Part shown: piece by piece, positions 45,243 to 54,674 of the stretch
How the letters are laid out: every line of letters starts with the position of its first letter
How positions within the stretch are numbered: position 1 is the first letter of the stretch
Assembly (NCBI RefSeq): GCF_900460535.1
Contig: NZ_UHIL01000001.1
Location: 1,736,001 to 1,800,000 of the forward strand
Direction of reading: 5' to 3'
Origin: Vibrio parahaemolyticus
GTDB taxonomy: Bacteria; Pseudomonadota; Gammaproteobacteria; Enterobacterales; Vibrionaceae
DNA length: 64,000 nt
Made by a program: the position numbers and the translations under genes
The notes under the pieces: model-generated
Databases searched by the model: none
The model's input: the letters and a program-made list of their open reading frames with translations, nothing else
Told to the model about the DNA's origin: nothing

Positions 45243-45939
45243 ATGCATTCTCTTGGGATGTTTCTTTTGGTATGACATACAACAGAGGAGACTCTATCAA
45301 AGTCTTGTCTTTAATCCACCACTGTTTTTTACATAAGTCGGTCAGTGCGTTGGTTTGATGGCTTGTCACCACGATACTGGAACCACGATCCAAAAGATCT
45401 TTCGCCATCACCACCAATCGTTCAATGGACTCTTGGTCTAAAGACGCACTTGGCTCGTCCATCAATAAAATCGACGGTTTTAAGATCCAAGCTCTTGCCA
45501 TGGCAACACGCTGCTTTTCACCGCCGGACAACACGGAGATATGTTCGTCCGCTAATGTTTCTAAACCTACCATGCGTAGTGCGTGAATAACTTGAGCTCG
45601 CTTATCTTTTGGTGTGTCTTGTTGATATTTCACTCCATAGACTACGTTCTCATAAACAGTGCCGTCAAAAAGGTAAGGAGATTGATGGAGATAAATCACA
45701 TCGACACGGCCGTTGCGGCGCGTCAGTCTTTTCAGCCACGTATCTTTTGGTGCAACAACATCGCCAGTAGAAGGTTTTAGCAAGCCAGCAAGGATTTTGA
45801 GTAGGGTAGTTTTGCCCACACCATTGTCACCCTTGAGATAAATGGCATCATTTGGGCCGATGGCTAACTCAGGGATGTGAAAAAGCACACGCTCTTTAAA
45901 GCGCATGGATAACTGCTCGGCGGTGATTTTTATAGTCAT
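45220..45939 (-). CDS. tupC: Tungstate ABC transporter ATPase TupC
   Basis: The 239-residue ABC ATPase has Walker [14 protein letters not shown]-loop YLHQSPYLF, signature [15 protein letters not shown] and Walker [16 protein letters not shown]. The specificity comes from its neighbours TupB and TupA. Its 3' end overlaps mobA. Confidence 0.88.
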   Translation of the reverse strand: MTIKITAEQLSMRFKERVLFHIPELAIGPNDAIYLKGDNGVGKTTLLKILAGLLKPSTGDVVAPKDTWLKRLTRRNGRVDVIYLHQSPYLFDGTVYENVVYGVKYQQDTPKDKRAQVIHALRMVGLETLADEHISVLSGGEKQRVAMARAWILKPSILLMDEPSASLDQESIERLVVMAKDLLDRGSSIVVTSHQTNALTDLCKKQWWIKDKTLIESPLLYVIPKETSQENAYASTNTN

Positions 45940-45989
45940 AATGCGCCTCTACATGGGGTTAATGGTGAGTCGTTTGTTTGCTTCATGTT

Positions 45990-46688
45990 CTATGTTCTGA
46001 GGTAGCCTTTGCCTCTCATGCTTGATAAGAAGAAGTTTAGTGCCAACGCTAAAGATAGTAATACAATTCCTAATGCAACTCCTTGCGCAAAAGCACCTTT
46101 GCTGCTTTCCATTGCGATAGCGGTCGGAATATTGCGCGTTACGCCCATAATGTTTCCGCCTACCATCATTGAGCAGCCCACCTCGGTTACGATACGTGAG
46201 AATCCTGCAATGATAGCTGCGAGTAGAGGAAAGCGGGTTTCCCAAATCATCGTAGCAGCCACGCGCGGAATGGAGACGCCTAGGGTGATGGCGGTTTCCA
46301 CTGCGCGACGGTCGCTAGATTGCAATGCACCATGCATCATCGATACCAAAACAGGGAAGCAGATCACCATTTGGCCGAAGATCATCGCCTTCTGAGTGAA
46401 CAGCATTTGCCAGTCTCCCCAAGGGCCAGCGCGTGATAGCAACATATACAGTAAAAGGCCAATCACGACGGTAGGAACCGCTTGTAGCGTATTCACGATC
46501 GACAGCAAAAACCATTTACCGCGAAAGTCGGTATACGCCAGTACAAAGGACATCAAAATAGCCGGCAAGACCACTAAGGATATTGCCGTGATAGAAACAC
46601 TAAAGGAGACCGCAACGATCTCCCATAGGTCTGCATCAAAATTCACCAGTAAGCGAAGCGCTTCCAGTGTTGTATCAGCAAGATTCAT
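45990..46688 (-). CDS. tupB: Tungstate ABC transporter permease TupB
   Basis: The 232-residue membrane protein has about 5-6 helices and the EAA loop TAITLGVSIPRVAATMIWETRFP. The sequence ISLVVLPAILMSFVLAYTDFRGK resembles TupB/ModB-type permeases. It is 6 bp downstream of tupA. Confidence 0.9.
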   Translation of the reverse strand: MNLADTTLEALRLLVNFDADLWEIVAVSFSVSITAISLVVLPAILMSFVLAYTDFRGKWFLLSIVNTLQAVPTVVIGLLLYMLLSRAGPWGDWQMLFTQKAMIFGQMVICFPVLVSMMHGALQSSDRRAVETAITLGVSIPRVAATMIWETRFPLLAAIIAGFSRIVTEVGCSMMVGGNIMGVTRNIPTAIAMESSKGAFAQGVALGIVLLSLALALNFFLSSMRGKGYLRT

Positions 46689-46694
46689 ATTGCG

Positions 46695-47513
46695 TTATTT
46701 GCTCTCAGCATTCGCAACAAACAGTTGTTTACCGTTCAGGCGGAAACCATTGATAAGTTCCTGACCGCGAGGGTTCACCAACCAATCACTGAAAGCTTTC
46801 GCGCCTTGGTAGTTGATTGTTGGGTAACGCTCAGGGTTAACAAGAATAACTTGGTACGGGTTAAACAGTTTTTCATCGCCTTGGAACAGAATTTCTAGAT
46901 CCAACTTGTTTTGGTAAGCCAACCATGTACCGCGGTCTGACATTGTGTAGCCTTGCATTTCAGACGCCATGTTCAGAGTTGGGCCCATACCTTGACCTAC
47001 GCTGCGGTAGCCTCCAAAGTTTGGTTCGATTTTAGTTTGAGCCCAAAAGCCCATTTCTTTTTTGTGCGTACCAGAATCATCGCCGCGAGAGATGAACGTT
47101 GCGTTTTTGTTCGCGATCTCTTTGAACACGTCTAACACGCTTTCGTCATCTTTGATTTTTGCTGGGTCTGCTTTAGGGCCAACAATCACAAAGTCGTTGT
47201 ACATCAGCTTACGAGGTAGAACGCCGTAGCCTTTCTCAACGAATGTGCCTTCGGCTTTTGGTGCGTGAGTCATCACCAAATCTACGTCACCGTTTTCGCC
47301 CATTTTTAGCGCTTTGCCAGTACCTGCAGCAATAACATCGACTTTGTAGCCAGTGTCTTTTTCAAATTGTGGAAGTAGGTAGTCAAGCAAGCCCGAGTGG
47401 TAAGTACTGGTTGTAGTTGCTAGGCGGACGTGTTCAGCGTCTTGAGCAGAAAATGCAGAGTAGCTTACAAGCGTGATTGACGTTGCGGCCAATGTTAGCG
47501 CAATTTTTTTCAT
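46695..47513 (-). CDS. tupA: Tungstate-binding periplasmic protein TupA
   Basis: The start is ATG 47513 (MKKIALTLAATSITLVSYSAFSA); the upstream TTG in the same frame is not favoured. The 272-residue product has a signal peptide. It carries the anion-binding sequence LATTTSTYHSGLLDYLLP and SRGDDSGTHKKE, hallmarks of TupA rather than ModA. It captures tungstate (possibly molybdate) for TupBC. The gene follows a 146-nt leader and a sigma-54 promoter. Confidence 0.92.
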   Translation of the reverse strand: MKKIALTLAATSITLVSYSAFSAQDAEHVRLATTTSTYHSGLLDYLLPQFEKDTGYKVDVIAAGTGKALKMGENGDVDLVMTHAPKAEGTFVEKGYGVLPRKLMYNDFVIVGPKADPAKIKDDESVLDVFKEIANKNATFISRGDDSGTHKKEMGFWAQTKIEPNFGGYRSVGQGMGPTLNMASEMQGYTMSDRGTWLAYQNKLDLEILFQGDEKLFNPYQVILVNPERYPTINYQGAKAFSDWLVNPRGQELINGFRLNGKQLFVANAESK

Positions 47514-47660
47514 TTTTATGTGTTTCCTTTCCAATGATTCTTTGGCTTCTATCCGTCTAGGTGACAGCGAAGTCTCCGGAGCGATCTTGATTGCTCAAAT
47601 CACAAGTTGCCTTAGGGTGTTGGAATAGCAAGTTCTCCAACATCCTGAGATCACTTGGAT
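47514..47660 (-). promoter_or_regulatory. Structured 5' leader of tupABC-mobA-moeA (candidate riboswitch)
   Basis: From the predicted start near 47659 the RNA can close a TATCC / GGATA helix (47657-47661 with 47550-47554). Inside is a strong 10-bp hairpin with one G-U pair (47615-47624 with 47636-47645) and smaller helices near 47586-47605 and around a CTCCGGAG palindrome (47573-47580). Genes downstream are all Mo/W genes, so a Moco/Tuco-type sensing RNA is the obvious candidate. I could not match the family consensus by eye. Confidence 0.5.
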
Positions 47661-47669
47661 ACCCCTTAT

Positions 47670-47685
47670 AGCAAACAAGATGCCA
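47670..47685 (-). promoter_or_regulatory. Sigma-54 promoter of the tup operon
   Basis: The minus strand reads TGGCATCTTGTTTGCT, exact GG-N10-GC. With flanks TTGGCAT-N4-TTTGCTA it shares every fixed base with the fdh operon promoter at 55877. Confidence 0.85.
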
Positions 47686-47838
47686 ACATTTTACAAGCCA
47701 AAAATGTTTGATTTATGCGCGGATTCATGGAGTTATTTGCACAAAAGTTTGCGTTGGTACAAAATGTCGCACTTTTTGTAGGGTATATCGTTTCAAACTT
47801 GGTACACTCTGTCCCATCCGAATCCATCTGGGGTAAAT

Positions 47839-49290
47839 ATGTCTACTCAATCCCATATTAGTACAAACCAACAATATAACGCCTTTTCCGTATTGGTCGT
47901 TGATGATGAATTGGGCATGCAAGCCATTTTAAAAAAGGCATTGGGAAAGCTTTTCTCACATGTCGACACCGCTGGCAGCATCGAAGAAGCAGAACAACTG
48001 CGCAATTCTCGCCATTATGATTTGATTTTGCTGGATATTAATCTGCCGGGGCGTTCTGGGATTGAGTGGGAAGAAGCGTTTGAAGATGATGAAAAACGCG
48101 CCGATGTGATTTTCATGACGGGTTATGCGGATCTAGAAATTGCCATTCGAGCGCTGCAGCTCGGTGCTTCCGACTTTATCCTCAAACCATTCAACCTTGA
48201 GCAGATGTTAAAAGCGGTCAGCCGCTGTATGGATCGCCGTTTGAACGAGCGCATGCAGTACGCCATGAAGCGTGATTATCAGCGTCACAATACTTCCGAG
48301 ATCATTGGTGGTTCAGAAAAAACGCGTCAGCTCAAACAACTTATCACACAGTTTGCTCCATCACGAGCCTCAGTATTGGTTGAAGGCGAATCTGGCACGG
48401 GCAAAGAGTTGGTCGCGCGAGGCCTTCACCAAGCAAGTGGGCGAACGGGCCCATTTGTGCCTATCAACTGTGGGGCGATTGCGCCAGAGCTACTTGAAAG
48501 TGAGTTATTTGGTCACACATCAGGTGCGTTTACTGGAGCGAAAAAGTCACGCGAAGGTTTGTTCCGCGTAGCGAATGGCGGCACTTTATTCCTTGATGAA
48601 ATTGGGGAAATGCCGCTTTCCATGCAGGCATCATTATTGCGCGTGTTAGAGCAGCGTACAATTCGTCCTGTCGGTTCAGAAAGAGAGATCAGCATTGATG
48701 TCCGTATCGTGGCGGCAACCAACCGTAATCTGCAAGAAGAGGTCAACCAAGGCAATTTCCGCAGTGACCTATATTACCGTTTAAACGTTCTGAAAATTGA
48801 AGTGTGTCCGCTGCGAGAGCGCAAAACCGACTTATTTGAGTTAGTGCCATTTTTCAGCAACATGCTGACGCGCGAGCTCGGTATGCCTGCGCCAAAATGG
48901 GCGCACGAAGACATGGAAGCCATGAGTGAATACGATTGGCCGGGCAACATTCGTGAGCTGAAGAACCTCATCGAGCGCTGCATTTTGCTTGGTAAGCCAC
49001 CAGCGCATTACTGGCGAGAGCTGAACGGTGGTCATTCTCTGCCTAATGTTTCGATTACCGTTTCTCACTCCGCCGAGTTACCAACTTTTAGAGAAGGCAA
49101 AGAATTTACTGGCGAAGGCTACCCAAACAATTGGACTTTAAAAGAAGTCGAGAAAGCGCATATCAAACAAGTCGTTAATTTGCATGAAGGCAATAAATCG
49201 GCAGCGGCGCGCGACTTAGGCGTTGCCCGCAAGACGTTAGAACGCAAATACAAAGAATGGGATTCTGAGGATGAGGGATATGCCGACTAA
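47839..49290 (+). CDS. Sigma-54-dependent response regulator beside tup/fdh genes
   Basis: The 483-residue protein has a receiver domain with phospho-acceptor D66 (DLILLDINLPG). The AAA+ domain follows, with GESGTGKELVARGLH, GAFTGAKKSREG, FLDEIGEMPL and RPVGSEREI. It ends in a Fis-type HTH (NKSAAARDLGVARKTLERK). It is an NtrC-class activator of RpoN promoters. It diverges from tupA and is coupled to a sensor kinase. Four sigma-54 promoters lie in the adjoining Mo/W and formate dehydrogenase region, so it is probably their activator. Confidence 0.92.
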   Translation: MSTQSHISTNQQYNAFSVLVVDDELGMQAILKKALGKLFSHVDTAGSIEEAEQLRNSRHYDLILLDINLPGRSGIEWEEAFEDDEKRADVIFMTGYADLEIAIRALQLGASDFILKPFNLEQMLKAVSRCMDRRLNERMQYAMKRDYQRHNTSEIIGGSEKTRQLKQLITQFAPSRASVLVEGESGTGKELVARGLHQASGRTGPFVPINCGAIAPELLESELFGHTSGAFTGAKKSREGLFRVANGGTLFLDEIGEMPLSMQASLLRVLEQRTIRPVGSEREISIDVRIVAATNRNLQEEVNQGNFRSDLYYRLNVLKIEVCPLRERKTDLFELVPFFSNMLTRELGMPAPKWAHEDMEAMSEYDWPGNIRELKNLIERCILLGKPPAHYWRELNGGHSLPNVSITVSHSAELPTFREGKEFTGEGYPNNWTLKEVEKAHIKQVVNLHEGNKSAAARDLGVARKTLERKYKEWDSEDEGYAD

Positions 49291-51319
49291 CTGGCAGCAG
49301 CACAAAGGATTGTCGAAATGGACGCACCGTTTTAAAACCATGGTGCGTTATCGCTTATTGATTTTAACCTCTGCACCGATCTTCCTTACGTTGATAGCGC
49401 TGATCGGTATTACGATTTATTGGTCTATCCATTACACGTGGCAAAACGCGCTGCTGGATGTGTCAGAGCGTTTGGGTGTGGCAAATAACAGCGTGACGTT
49501 GTTACAACAAAAGCAAGCCAATTACGTGCGAGCGTTTGCTGACTCCTACGACTTTCGAACCCGAATAAATCAAGGGACACCACAAGACGAGCTACAAAAG
49601 TGGGTTACTGAACAGAAAAAACGTTACTCCCTAGACTTTCTCTCTTTCCAACGCGTTAATTCGATGGAAAACAAATTCCGTTTTATGGATCTCACCAAGC
49701 GCGAATCGTTTTTTGATGTACTCAATCGGGAAGAACTCGAACAGCTCGATCCGGAACTCGCCAAACGGGCCGAAGTGCCCATTCTGGCTGATGGTGGAAT
49801 GGAAGCGCGCGGCTTGGTGAGCCGTACCGTTATTCCGGTATACAGCCAAGTGAACGATTTGATCGGCTTCCTTGATGGTGGTTTGCTCCTCAACAACAGT
49901 ACTGTGCTGGTGGATCAAATCCGCGATCTCATTTATCTCAGTGATAATGACCGCCTTCGTCCTGTGGGTACGTTGACCGTGTTTCTTGATGATTTACGTG
50001 TGAGCACCAATGTTCCACTAGACAGCGATCATAGGCTAGGGCGCGCTATTGGTACGCGAGTGAGTGCAGAAGTGTATAACCAAGTGCTCTCTAAAGGTCA
50101 GCAATGGGTCGACCGCGCGTATGTGTACGACGCGTGGTACATCACCGCTTATCAACCAATCAAAGACCAGTACGATAACGTCATTGGCATGCTTTATACC
50201 GGCTACCTGATGTGGCCATTTGTGAAAGCGTACATGACCAACATCGCCGAAATCAGCCTTATTACCTTAATGCTATTACTGGTCTCTGGCGTGATGGTCT
50301 ATCGCGGTTCGCGTGATTTGTTCCGACCAATTGAGCGCATTCATAAAGTCGTTAAGCTCGTTCAACTTGGCAAAGAGAAACGTATTGGTCCACTGGGGTT
50401 GGATGATCATCATGAGTTGGCGCAGTTGGCTAGACAGTTCGACAATATGCTTGACGCCTTAGAAGACCGCAAAATCGAACTCAAAAATGCTGCGGCGCAG
50501 TTGGAGTGTAAAGTTCAAGAGCGAACGGCTAGCTTGCGAGAAAAAACTGAGGAACTCGAACTTCACATTCAGTTGCTCAACCAAACCCGCGATAAATTGG
50601 TAGTGCATGAAAAACTAGCGGCGCTCGGTGAGCTGACCGCCGGGATTGCACACGAAATCAATAATCCAACTGCGGTAATTCTTGGTAACGTTGAGTTGAT
50701 TCACTTTGAGTTGGGTGAAGATGCGAGTCGAGTTCAAGAAGAAATTGATGCAATTCACGCGCAAATTGACCGTATCCGCAATATCACTCGCAGTTTATTG
50801 CAATACAGTCGCCAAGGCGGTGTTCAAGATGAAATCACTTGGCAACATGTCAACCCGATCATTGATGAGAGCATCACATTGGTCAAAACCGGTACTAAGA
50901 AGCGCGACGTCGAATTTGTTACCGATTTACAAGCGCATACGCCAGTTGAAATTAATCGCCATCACTTGCTACAAATTTTGGTTAACCTGCAAATGAATGC
51001 CATTCACGCGATGAACGGTAAAGGAAAACTGATCGTAATGAGTGAAGATTGGATTGAAGAAGGTGAAATAAAGGGCGCGGCGATTCATGTTATCGACGAT
51101 GGTTGTGGTATCAAACCAGAAAACTTAAATCGAATTTTCTCACCGTTTTACACGACGAAACGCGACGGCACAGGATTAGGCTTGTCGGTTTCGCAGAGTA
51201 TTCTTAGTCAAACCGGTGGCGAGCTGAAAGCCGAATCGGAGTGGGGTAAAGGAAGTACATTCAGCATCTATTTACCGAAGAAAGCCGAGCTACTGCTGGA
51301 AGTGACGAACATCGCGTAA
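49280..51319 (+). CDS. Membrane sensor histidine kinase paired with the sigma-54 regulator
   Basis: Start ATG 49280 (MPTNWQQHKGLSKW), with GAGG upstream and overlapping the regulator by 11 bp, gives 679 residues. TM1 is near residues 25-50. A single-Cache-like periplasmic domain of about 260 residues is followed by TM2 (residues about 315-340), a HAMP segment, a coiled coil and an HisKA H-box (GELTAGIAHEINNP). The ATPase has N-box NLQMNAIHAM, G1 DDGCGI and G2 GTGLGLSVS. The Cache region suggests sensing a small molecule outside the cytoplasm; the ligand could be formate or an oxyanion, but nothing in the sequence shows this. Confidence 0.9.
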   Translation: MPTNWQQHKGLSKWTHRFKTMVRYRLLILTSAPIFLTLIALIGITIYWSIHYTWQNALLDVSERLGVANNSVTLLQQKQANYVRAFADSYDFRTRINQGTPQDELQKWVTEQKKRYSLDFLSFQRVNSMENKFRFMDLTKRESFFDVLNREELEQLDPELAKRAEVPILADGGMEARGLVSRTVIPVYSQVNDLIGFLDGGLLLNNSTVLVDQIRDLIYLSDNDRLRPVGTLTVFLDDLRVSTNVPLDSDHRLGRAIGTRVSAEVYNQVLSKGQQWVDRAYVYDAWYITAYQPIKDQYDNVIGMLYTGYLMWPFVKAYMTNIAEISLITLMLLLVSGVMVYRGSRDLFRPIERIHKVVKLVQLGKEKRIGPLGLDDHHELAQLARQFDNMLDALEDRKIELKNAAAQLECKVQERTASLREKTEELELHIQLLNQTRDKLVVHEKLAALGELTAGIAHEINNPTAVILGNVELIHFELGEDASRVQEEIDAIHAQIDRIRNITRSLLQYSRQGGVQDEITWQHVNPIIDESITLVKTGTKKRDVEFVTDLQAHTPVEINRHHLLQILVNLQMNAIHAMNGKGKLIVMSEDWIEEGEIKGAAIHVIDDGCGIKPENLNRIFSPFYTTKRDGTGLGLSVSQSILSQTGGELKAESEWGKGSTFSIYLPKKAELLLEVTNIA

Positions 51320-51343
51320 CGTCAACTAACGCCAATTCCATCA

Positions 51344-51373
51344 AAAAAGGTCAGTGAAAACTGGCCTTTTTCT
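51344..51373 (+). terminator. Terminator after the histidine kinase gene
   Basis: The stem AAAAAGGTCAG (51344-51354) / CTGGCCTTTTT (51361-51371) has one G-T pair and its own T-run. The following 200 bp to ybiT show nothing clear. Confidence 0.82.
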
Positions 51374-51570
51374 TATCTACTCATCTTATCCTTCGTTGCG
51401 ACTTTAAGTACGACAAATGACATGGATTTTTCGCCTTTTCGTACAGAAAAACACAGGTAACGAAACATATTTCCCATTAATTAATAAAAACAAAACTTGA
51501 AGTATGTAGCTTGAAGCAGTACCGTTGCCCGGTTTTTTCTCAATACACTTAAATTGCTAAGGTAAAGGTT

Positions 51571-53163
51571 TTGATCTCCACAGCGAATATCACTCAACAA
51601 TTTGGCGCTAAGCCGTTATTTGAAAACATCTCAGTTAAGTTTGGCGAAGGTAACCGCTACGGCTTAATCGGGGCTAACGGTTGTGGTAAATCAACCTTTA
51701 TGAAGATCTTAAGCGGTGAGCTTGAGCCAACAGGCGGTAACGTAAGCTACGATCCAAACGAGCGCGTTGCAAAGCTAAACCAGGATCAATTCGCGTACGA
51801 AGAGTTCACGGTTATCGACACGGTAATCATGGGTCACAAAGAGCTTTGGGAAGTGAAGCAAGAGCGTGACCGTATTTACTCTTTGCCAGAAATGAGCGAA
51901 GAAGACGGCATGAAAGTAGCTGACCTTGAAGTTCAATTCGCGGAAATGGACGGCTACATGGCAGAAGCAAAAGCGGGCGAACTGCTTCTTGCTGTAGGTA
52001 TTCCAATGGAACAACACTTCGGTTTGATGAGCGAAGTGGCTCCAGGTTGGAAACTGCGTGTGCTTCTAGCGCAAATCCTGTTTGCTGACCCAGACATCAT
52101 GCTACTTGACGAACCAACCAACAACTTGGACATGGATACAATCCGTTGGTTGGAAGACACGCTAAACGCGCGTAACTGCACGATGATCATCATCTCGCAC
52201 GACCGTCACTTCCTAAACTCAGTATGTACGCACATGGCTGACTTGGATTACGGTGAACTACGTGTTTACCCTGGTAACTACGACGAGTACATGACCGCGG
52301 CTTCTCAAGCTCGCGAACGTCTACTTAGCGACAACGCGAAGAAGAAAGCTCAAATCGCTGAGCTACAAACTTTCGTGGCGCGTTTCTCTGCAAACGCATC
52401 GAAAGCAAAACAAGCTACGTCTCGCGCGAAGCAGATTGACAAGATCAAACTGGACGAAGTTAAAGCGTCTAGCCGTCAAAACCCATTCATTCGTTTCGAA
52501 CAGTCGAAAGAACTGTTCCGTAACGCTCTGATTGTTGAAAACCTAAGCCAAGGTTTTGAAGAGGACTTGTTCTCAGACTTCAATGCAATTTTTGAAGTGG
52601 GGGAGCGCGTTGCGATCATCGGTGAGAACGGTGTGGGTAAAACAACTCTTCTAAACACGCTTGCTGGTGTGCTTGAACCTCGTGCGGGTGAGTTCAAATG
52701 GTCTGAAAATGCAAACATCGGTTACTACGCACAAGACCACGCGCATGAGTTTGCAGAAGACATGAACTTAACGGATTGGATGGGTCAATGGCGTCAAGAG
52801 GGCGACGACGAGCAAGTAGTTCGTGGTTTCCTAGGTCGTATGCTGTTTGGTCAAGACGACATTAAGAAGTCAGTAAAAGTACTGTCTGGTGGTGAGCAAG
52901 GTCGTATGCTGCTTGGCAAGCTGATGATGCACAAGCCAAACATGTTGCTAATGGACGAACCAACCAACCACATGGACATGGAATCGATCGAATCTTTGAA
53001 CACCGCGCTTGAGCAATACAAAGGCACGTTGTTCTTCGTATCTCATGACCGTGTGTTCGTAGACTCGCTAGCAACGCGTATTATCGAAATTCGCGATGGC
53101 AAGATTTCAGACTTCAAAGGTACTTACTCTGAGTTCTTGAAATCTCGTGGCGTTGACGCGTAA
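51571..53163 (+). CDS. ybiT: ABC-F ATPase YbiT
   Basis: The start is TTG 51571, eight bases after AAGG; no ATG fits. The 530-residue protein has two ABC modules: Walker [10 protein letters not shown] and GENGVGKTT, signatures and Walker [11 protein letters not shown] and [10 protein letters not shown]. The inter-domain linker is [18 protein letters not shown]. The length and sequence match E. coli YbiT (530 residues). ABC-F proteins bind the ribosomal E site and affect translation. It is flanked by its own terminator and looks unrelated to the Mo/W genes on either side. Confidence 0.93.
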   Translation: MISTANITQQFGAKPLFENISVKFGEGNRYGLIGANGCGKSTFMKILSGELEPTGGNVSYDPNERVAKLNQDQFAYEEFTVIDTVIMGHKELWEVKQERDRIYSLPEMSEEDGMKVADLEVQFAEMDGYMAEAKAGELLLAVGIPMEQHFGLMSEVAPGWKLRVLLAQILFADPDIMLLDEPTNNLDMDTIRWLEDTLNARNCTMIIISHDRHFLNSVCTHMADLDYGELRVYPGNYDEYMTAASQARERLLSDNAKKKAQIAELQTFVARFSANASKAKQATSRAKQIDKIKLDEVKASSRQNPFIRFEQSKELFRNALIVENLSQGFEEDLFSDFNAIFEVGERVAIIGENGVGKTTLLNTLAGVLEPRAGEFKWSENANIGYYAQDHAHEFAEDMNLTDWMGQWRQEGDDEQVVRGFLGRMLFGQDDIKKSVKVLSGGEQGRMLLGKLMMHKPNMLLMDEPTNHMDMESIESLNTALEQYKGTLFFVSHDRVFVDSLATRIIEIRDGKISDFKGTYSEFLKSRGVDA

Positions 53164-53187
53164 TTACTCATACAGCGCTTGAAAAGT

Positions 53188-53217
53188 AAAAGCCTCGCTA
53201 TTTAGCGAGGCTTTTTT
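53188..53217 (+). terminator. Bidirectional terminator after ybiT
   Basis: A stem centred on AGCCTCGCTA / TAGCGAGGCT is flanked by A and T runs. It can serve ybiT and the opposing small gene. Confidence 0.9.
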
Positions 53218-53225
53218 AATTGGTC

Positions 53226-53345
53226 TTAATCCTTAAACTGACCGGTTAGATACGCATATATGCCGACGACACCAAATGTAATGATCATTGAGAGCATAAT
53301 GCCACTGGGCGTGAGCAAAAAATTCCACAGTTGGTCATTGTCCAT
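53226..53345 (-). CDS. 39-residue single-pass membrane protein
   Basis: ATG 53345 has AAGG nine bases upstream. It encodes MDNDQLWNFLLTPSGIMLSM then a hydrophobic helix (IITFGVVGIYAYL) and the tail TGQFKD, ending at TAA 53226. Codon use and the clear helix look genuine. It resembles short DUF3149-like membrane peptides but I cannot place it firmly. It lies 180 bp from the end of fdhD on the same strand. Confidence 0.6.
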   Translation of the reverse strand: MDNDQLWNFLLTPSGIMLSMIITFGVVGIYAYLTGQFKD

Positions 53346-53525
53346 AGTTCACATCCTTTGTGAATGAGCTGTAGTTAGCATCAATTAAAACAAGTGTTGT
53401 TATTGTTACAACAAACGTTGCTATTTCTGGCTTATATCGCTTAGTTAAGCCTTCATAACGTGATGATTTACTTACCCCAATCGTTATAAGTTTACACTAA
53501 TCGGCGGTTTTGTAATATGTTCTCG

Positions 53526-54359
53526 TTAACGAGATGCGCTTTCGCCTTTCACATCAAACTCAATCTTGTCCGCTCCGGTAAATACTTGGAATCGCAAACC
53601 TTTCGCACGCGCAATGGTCGTAATGCCAAATTGCTTCGCTAGATCTAACCCCATTTGAGTAACGCCAGAGCGAGAAAGTAGAACAGGAATGCCCATTTGA
53701 GCTACTTTAATCACCATCTCTGATGTAAGGCGACCTGTTGTGTAGAAAATTTTATCTTCGCCGGTCTCTTCTTTGAGCCACATCTCACCTGCAAGCGTAT
53801 CCACTGCGTTGTGACGGCCGACATCTTCCACAAATGACAATACCTCATTGCCTTTGCAAACCGCACAGCCATGCACCGCGCCCGCTTTTTTGTAGGTGTC
53901 GTTGTAATGAGTCAACGCTTCAAGTGCGGAGTAGATTTCTGATTGCTTAAGCGGAACTTGAGGCACTTGGTAGTTCTCAAGTTGTTTCATCACGTTGCCA
54001 TACATGGTGCCTTGACCACAGCCAGATGTGACGGTTTTCTTTTTCAGAGCGCCTTCTAAATGTTCGGTATTTTCTTTAGTAATCACCGCTGCGGAATGCG
54101 TTTCCCAGTCAATAATGACGGATTCAATCGCTGCTGGATCAGACAGGAAGCTTTGGTTTTTTAAATAACCCAGTACCAGCGCTTCTGGACGCGAACCTAG
54201 CGTCATGAGCGTGACCACTTCTTTCCAGTTCAGCATGACCGTAAGAGGACGCTCGCAAGCGATTTGCTTCGTGAGCTTTTCGCCGTACTCGTCGTACACA
54301 TCGACTTCTATGGTTTGCAGGGGATTTTCACTGGTTTTAATAATATTTGGTTTCAGCAC
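53526..54359 (-). CDS. fdhD: Formate dehydrogenase sulfurtransferase FdhD
   Basis: The 277-residue protein contains GSRPEALVLGYLKNQ, TVTSGCGQGTMYG (the mobile loop carrying the sulfur-transfer cysteine) and FVEDVGRHNAVDTLAGEMWL. FdhD moves sulfur from IscS to the molybdenum or tungsten cofactor of formate dehydrogenase; without it the enzyme is inactive. The E. coli loop has CxxC; here only one cysteine is seen. It is divergent from the DUF3305 gene and has its own predicted sigma-54 promoter. Confidence 0.93.
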   Translation of the reverse strand: MLKPNIIKTSENPLQTIEVDVYDEYGEKLTKQIACERPLTVMLNWKEVVTLMTLGSRPEALVLGYLKNQSFLSDPAAIESVIIDWETHSAAVITKENTEHLEGALKKKTVTSGCGQGTMYGNVMKQLENYQVPQVPLKQSEIYSALEALTHYNDTYKKAGAVHGCAVCKGNEVLSFVEDVGRHNAVDTLAGEMWLKEETGEDKIFYTTGRLTSEMVIKVAQMGIPVLLSRSGVTQMGLDLAKQFGITTIARAKGLRFQVFTGADKIEFDVKGESASR

Positions 54360-54423
54360 AGTCGTGTCCTAGTGATTAAGAGCGTTAGGTTGCTACGCAT
54401 TTAGCTTGCGAAGTGGTTAGCAA

Positions 54424-54439
54424 AGCAAATCTCGTTCCA
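54424..54439 (-). promoter_or_regulatory. Sigma-54 promoter of fdhD
   Basis: The minus strand reads TGGAACGAGATTTGCT with exact GG-N10-GC geometry and a TTTGC -12 box; the -24 box has A for the usual C. It is 64 bp upstream of the fdhD start. Confidence 0.7.
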
Positions 54440-54491
54440 AAATAGCGGTTCCCATAAAAATTGCGAGGTTTTATGTCAACAATGCATTAAA

Positions 54492-54507
54492 ACTGCGATA
54501 TCGCAGT
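54492..54507. promoter_or_regulatory. Perfect 16-bp palindrome between divergent sigma-54 promoters
   Basis: ACTGCGATATCGCAGT lies 52 bp from the fdhD promoter and 71 bp from the DUF3305 promoter, the position expected of an activator-binding site serving both. Confidence 0.6.
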
Positions 54508-54578
54508 AATGACACATCAATAAATTTGAGTTTCAACTACTTTGGTACTTGAGTATAGCGCTGTGTATAGGATTGATT

Positions 54579-54594
54579 TGGCGCGGTTATTGCT
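54579..54594 (+). promoter_or_regulatory. Sigma-54 promoter of the DUF3305-DUF3306 operon
   Basis: TGGCGCGGTTATTGCT has exact GG-N10-GC spacing and TTGC at -12. It is 80 bp upstream of the first start codon. Confidence 0.78.
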
Positions 54595-54674
54595 TTGTAG
54601 CGATGAAATGGTTGAAAGCCAAGGTCAAAATGTCCTGTGAGTTTTCAGACCAAAATAGAAAAACTGGGTGAGTT

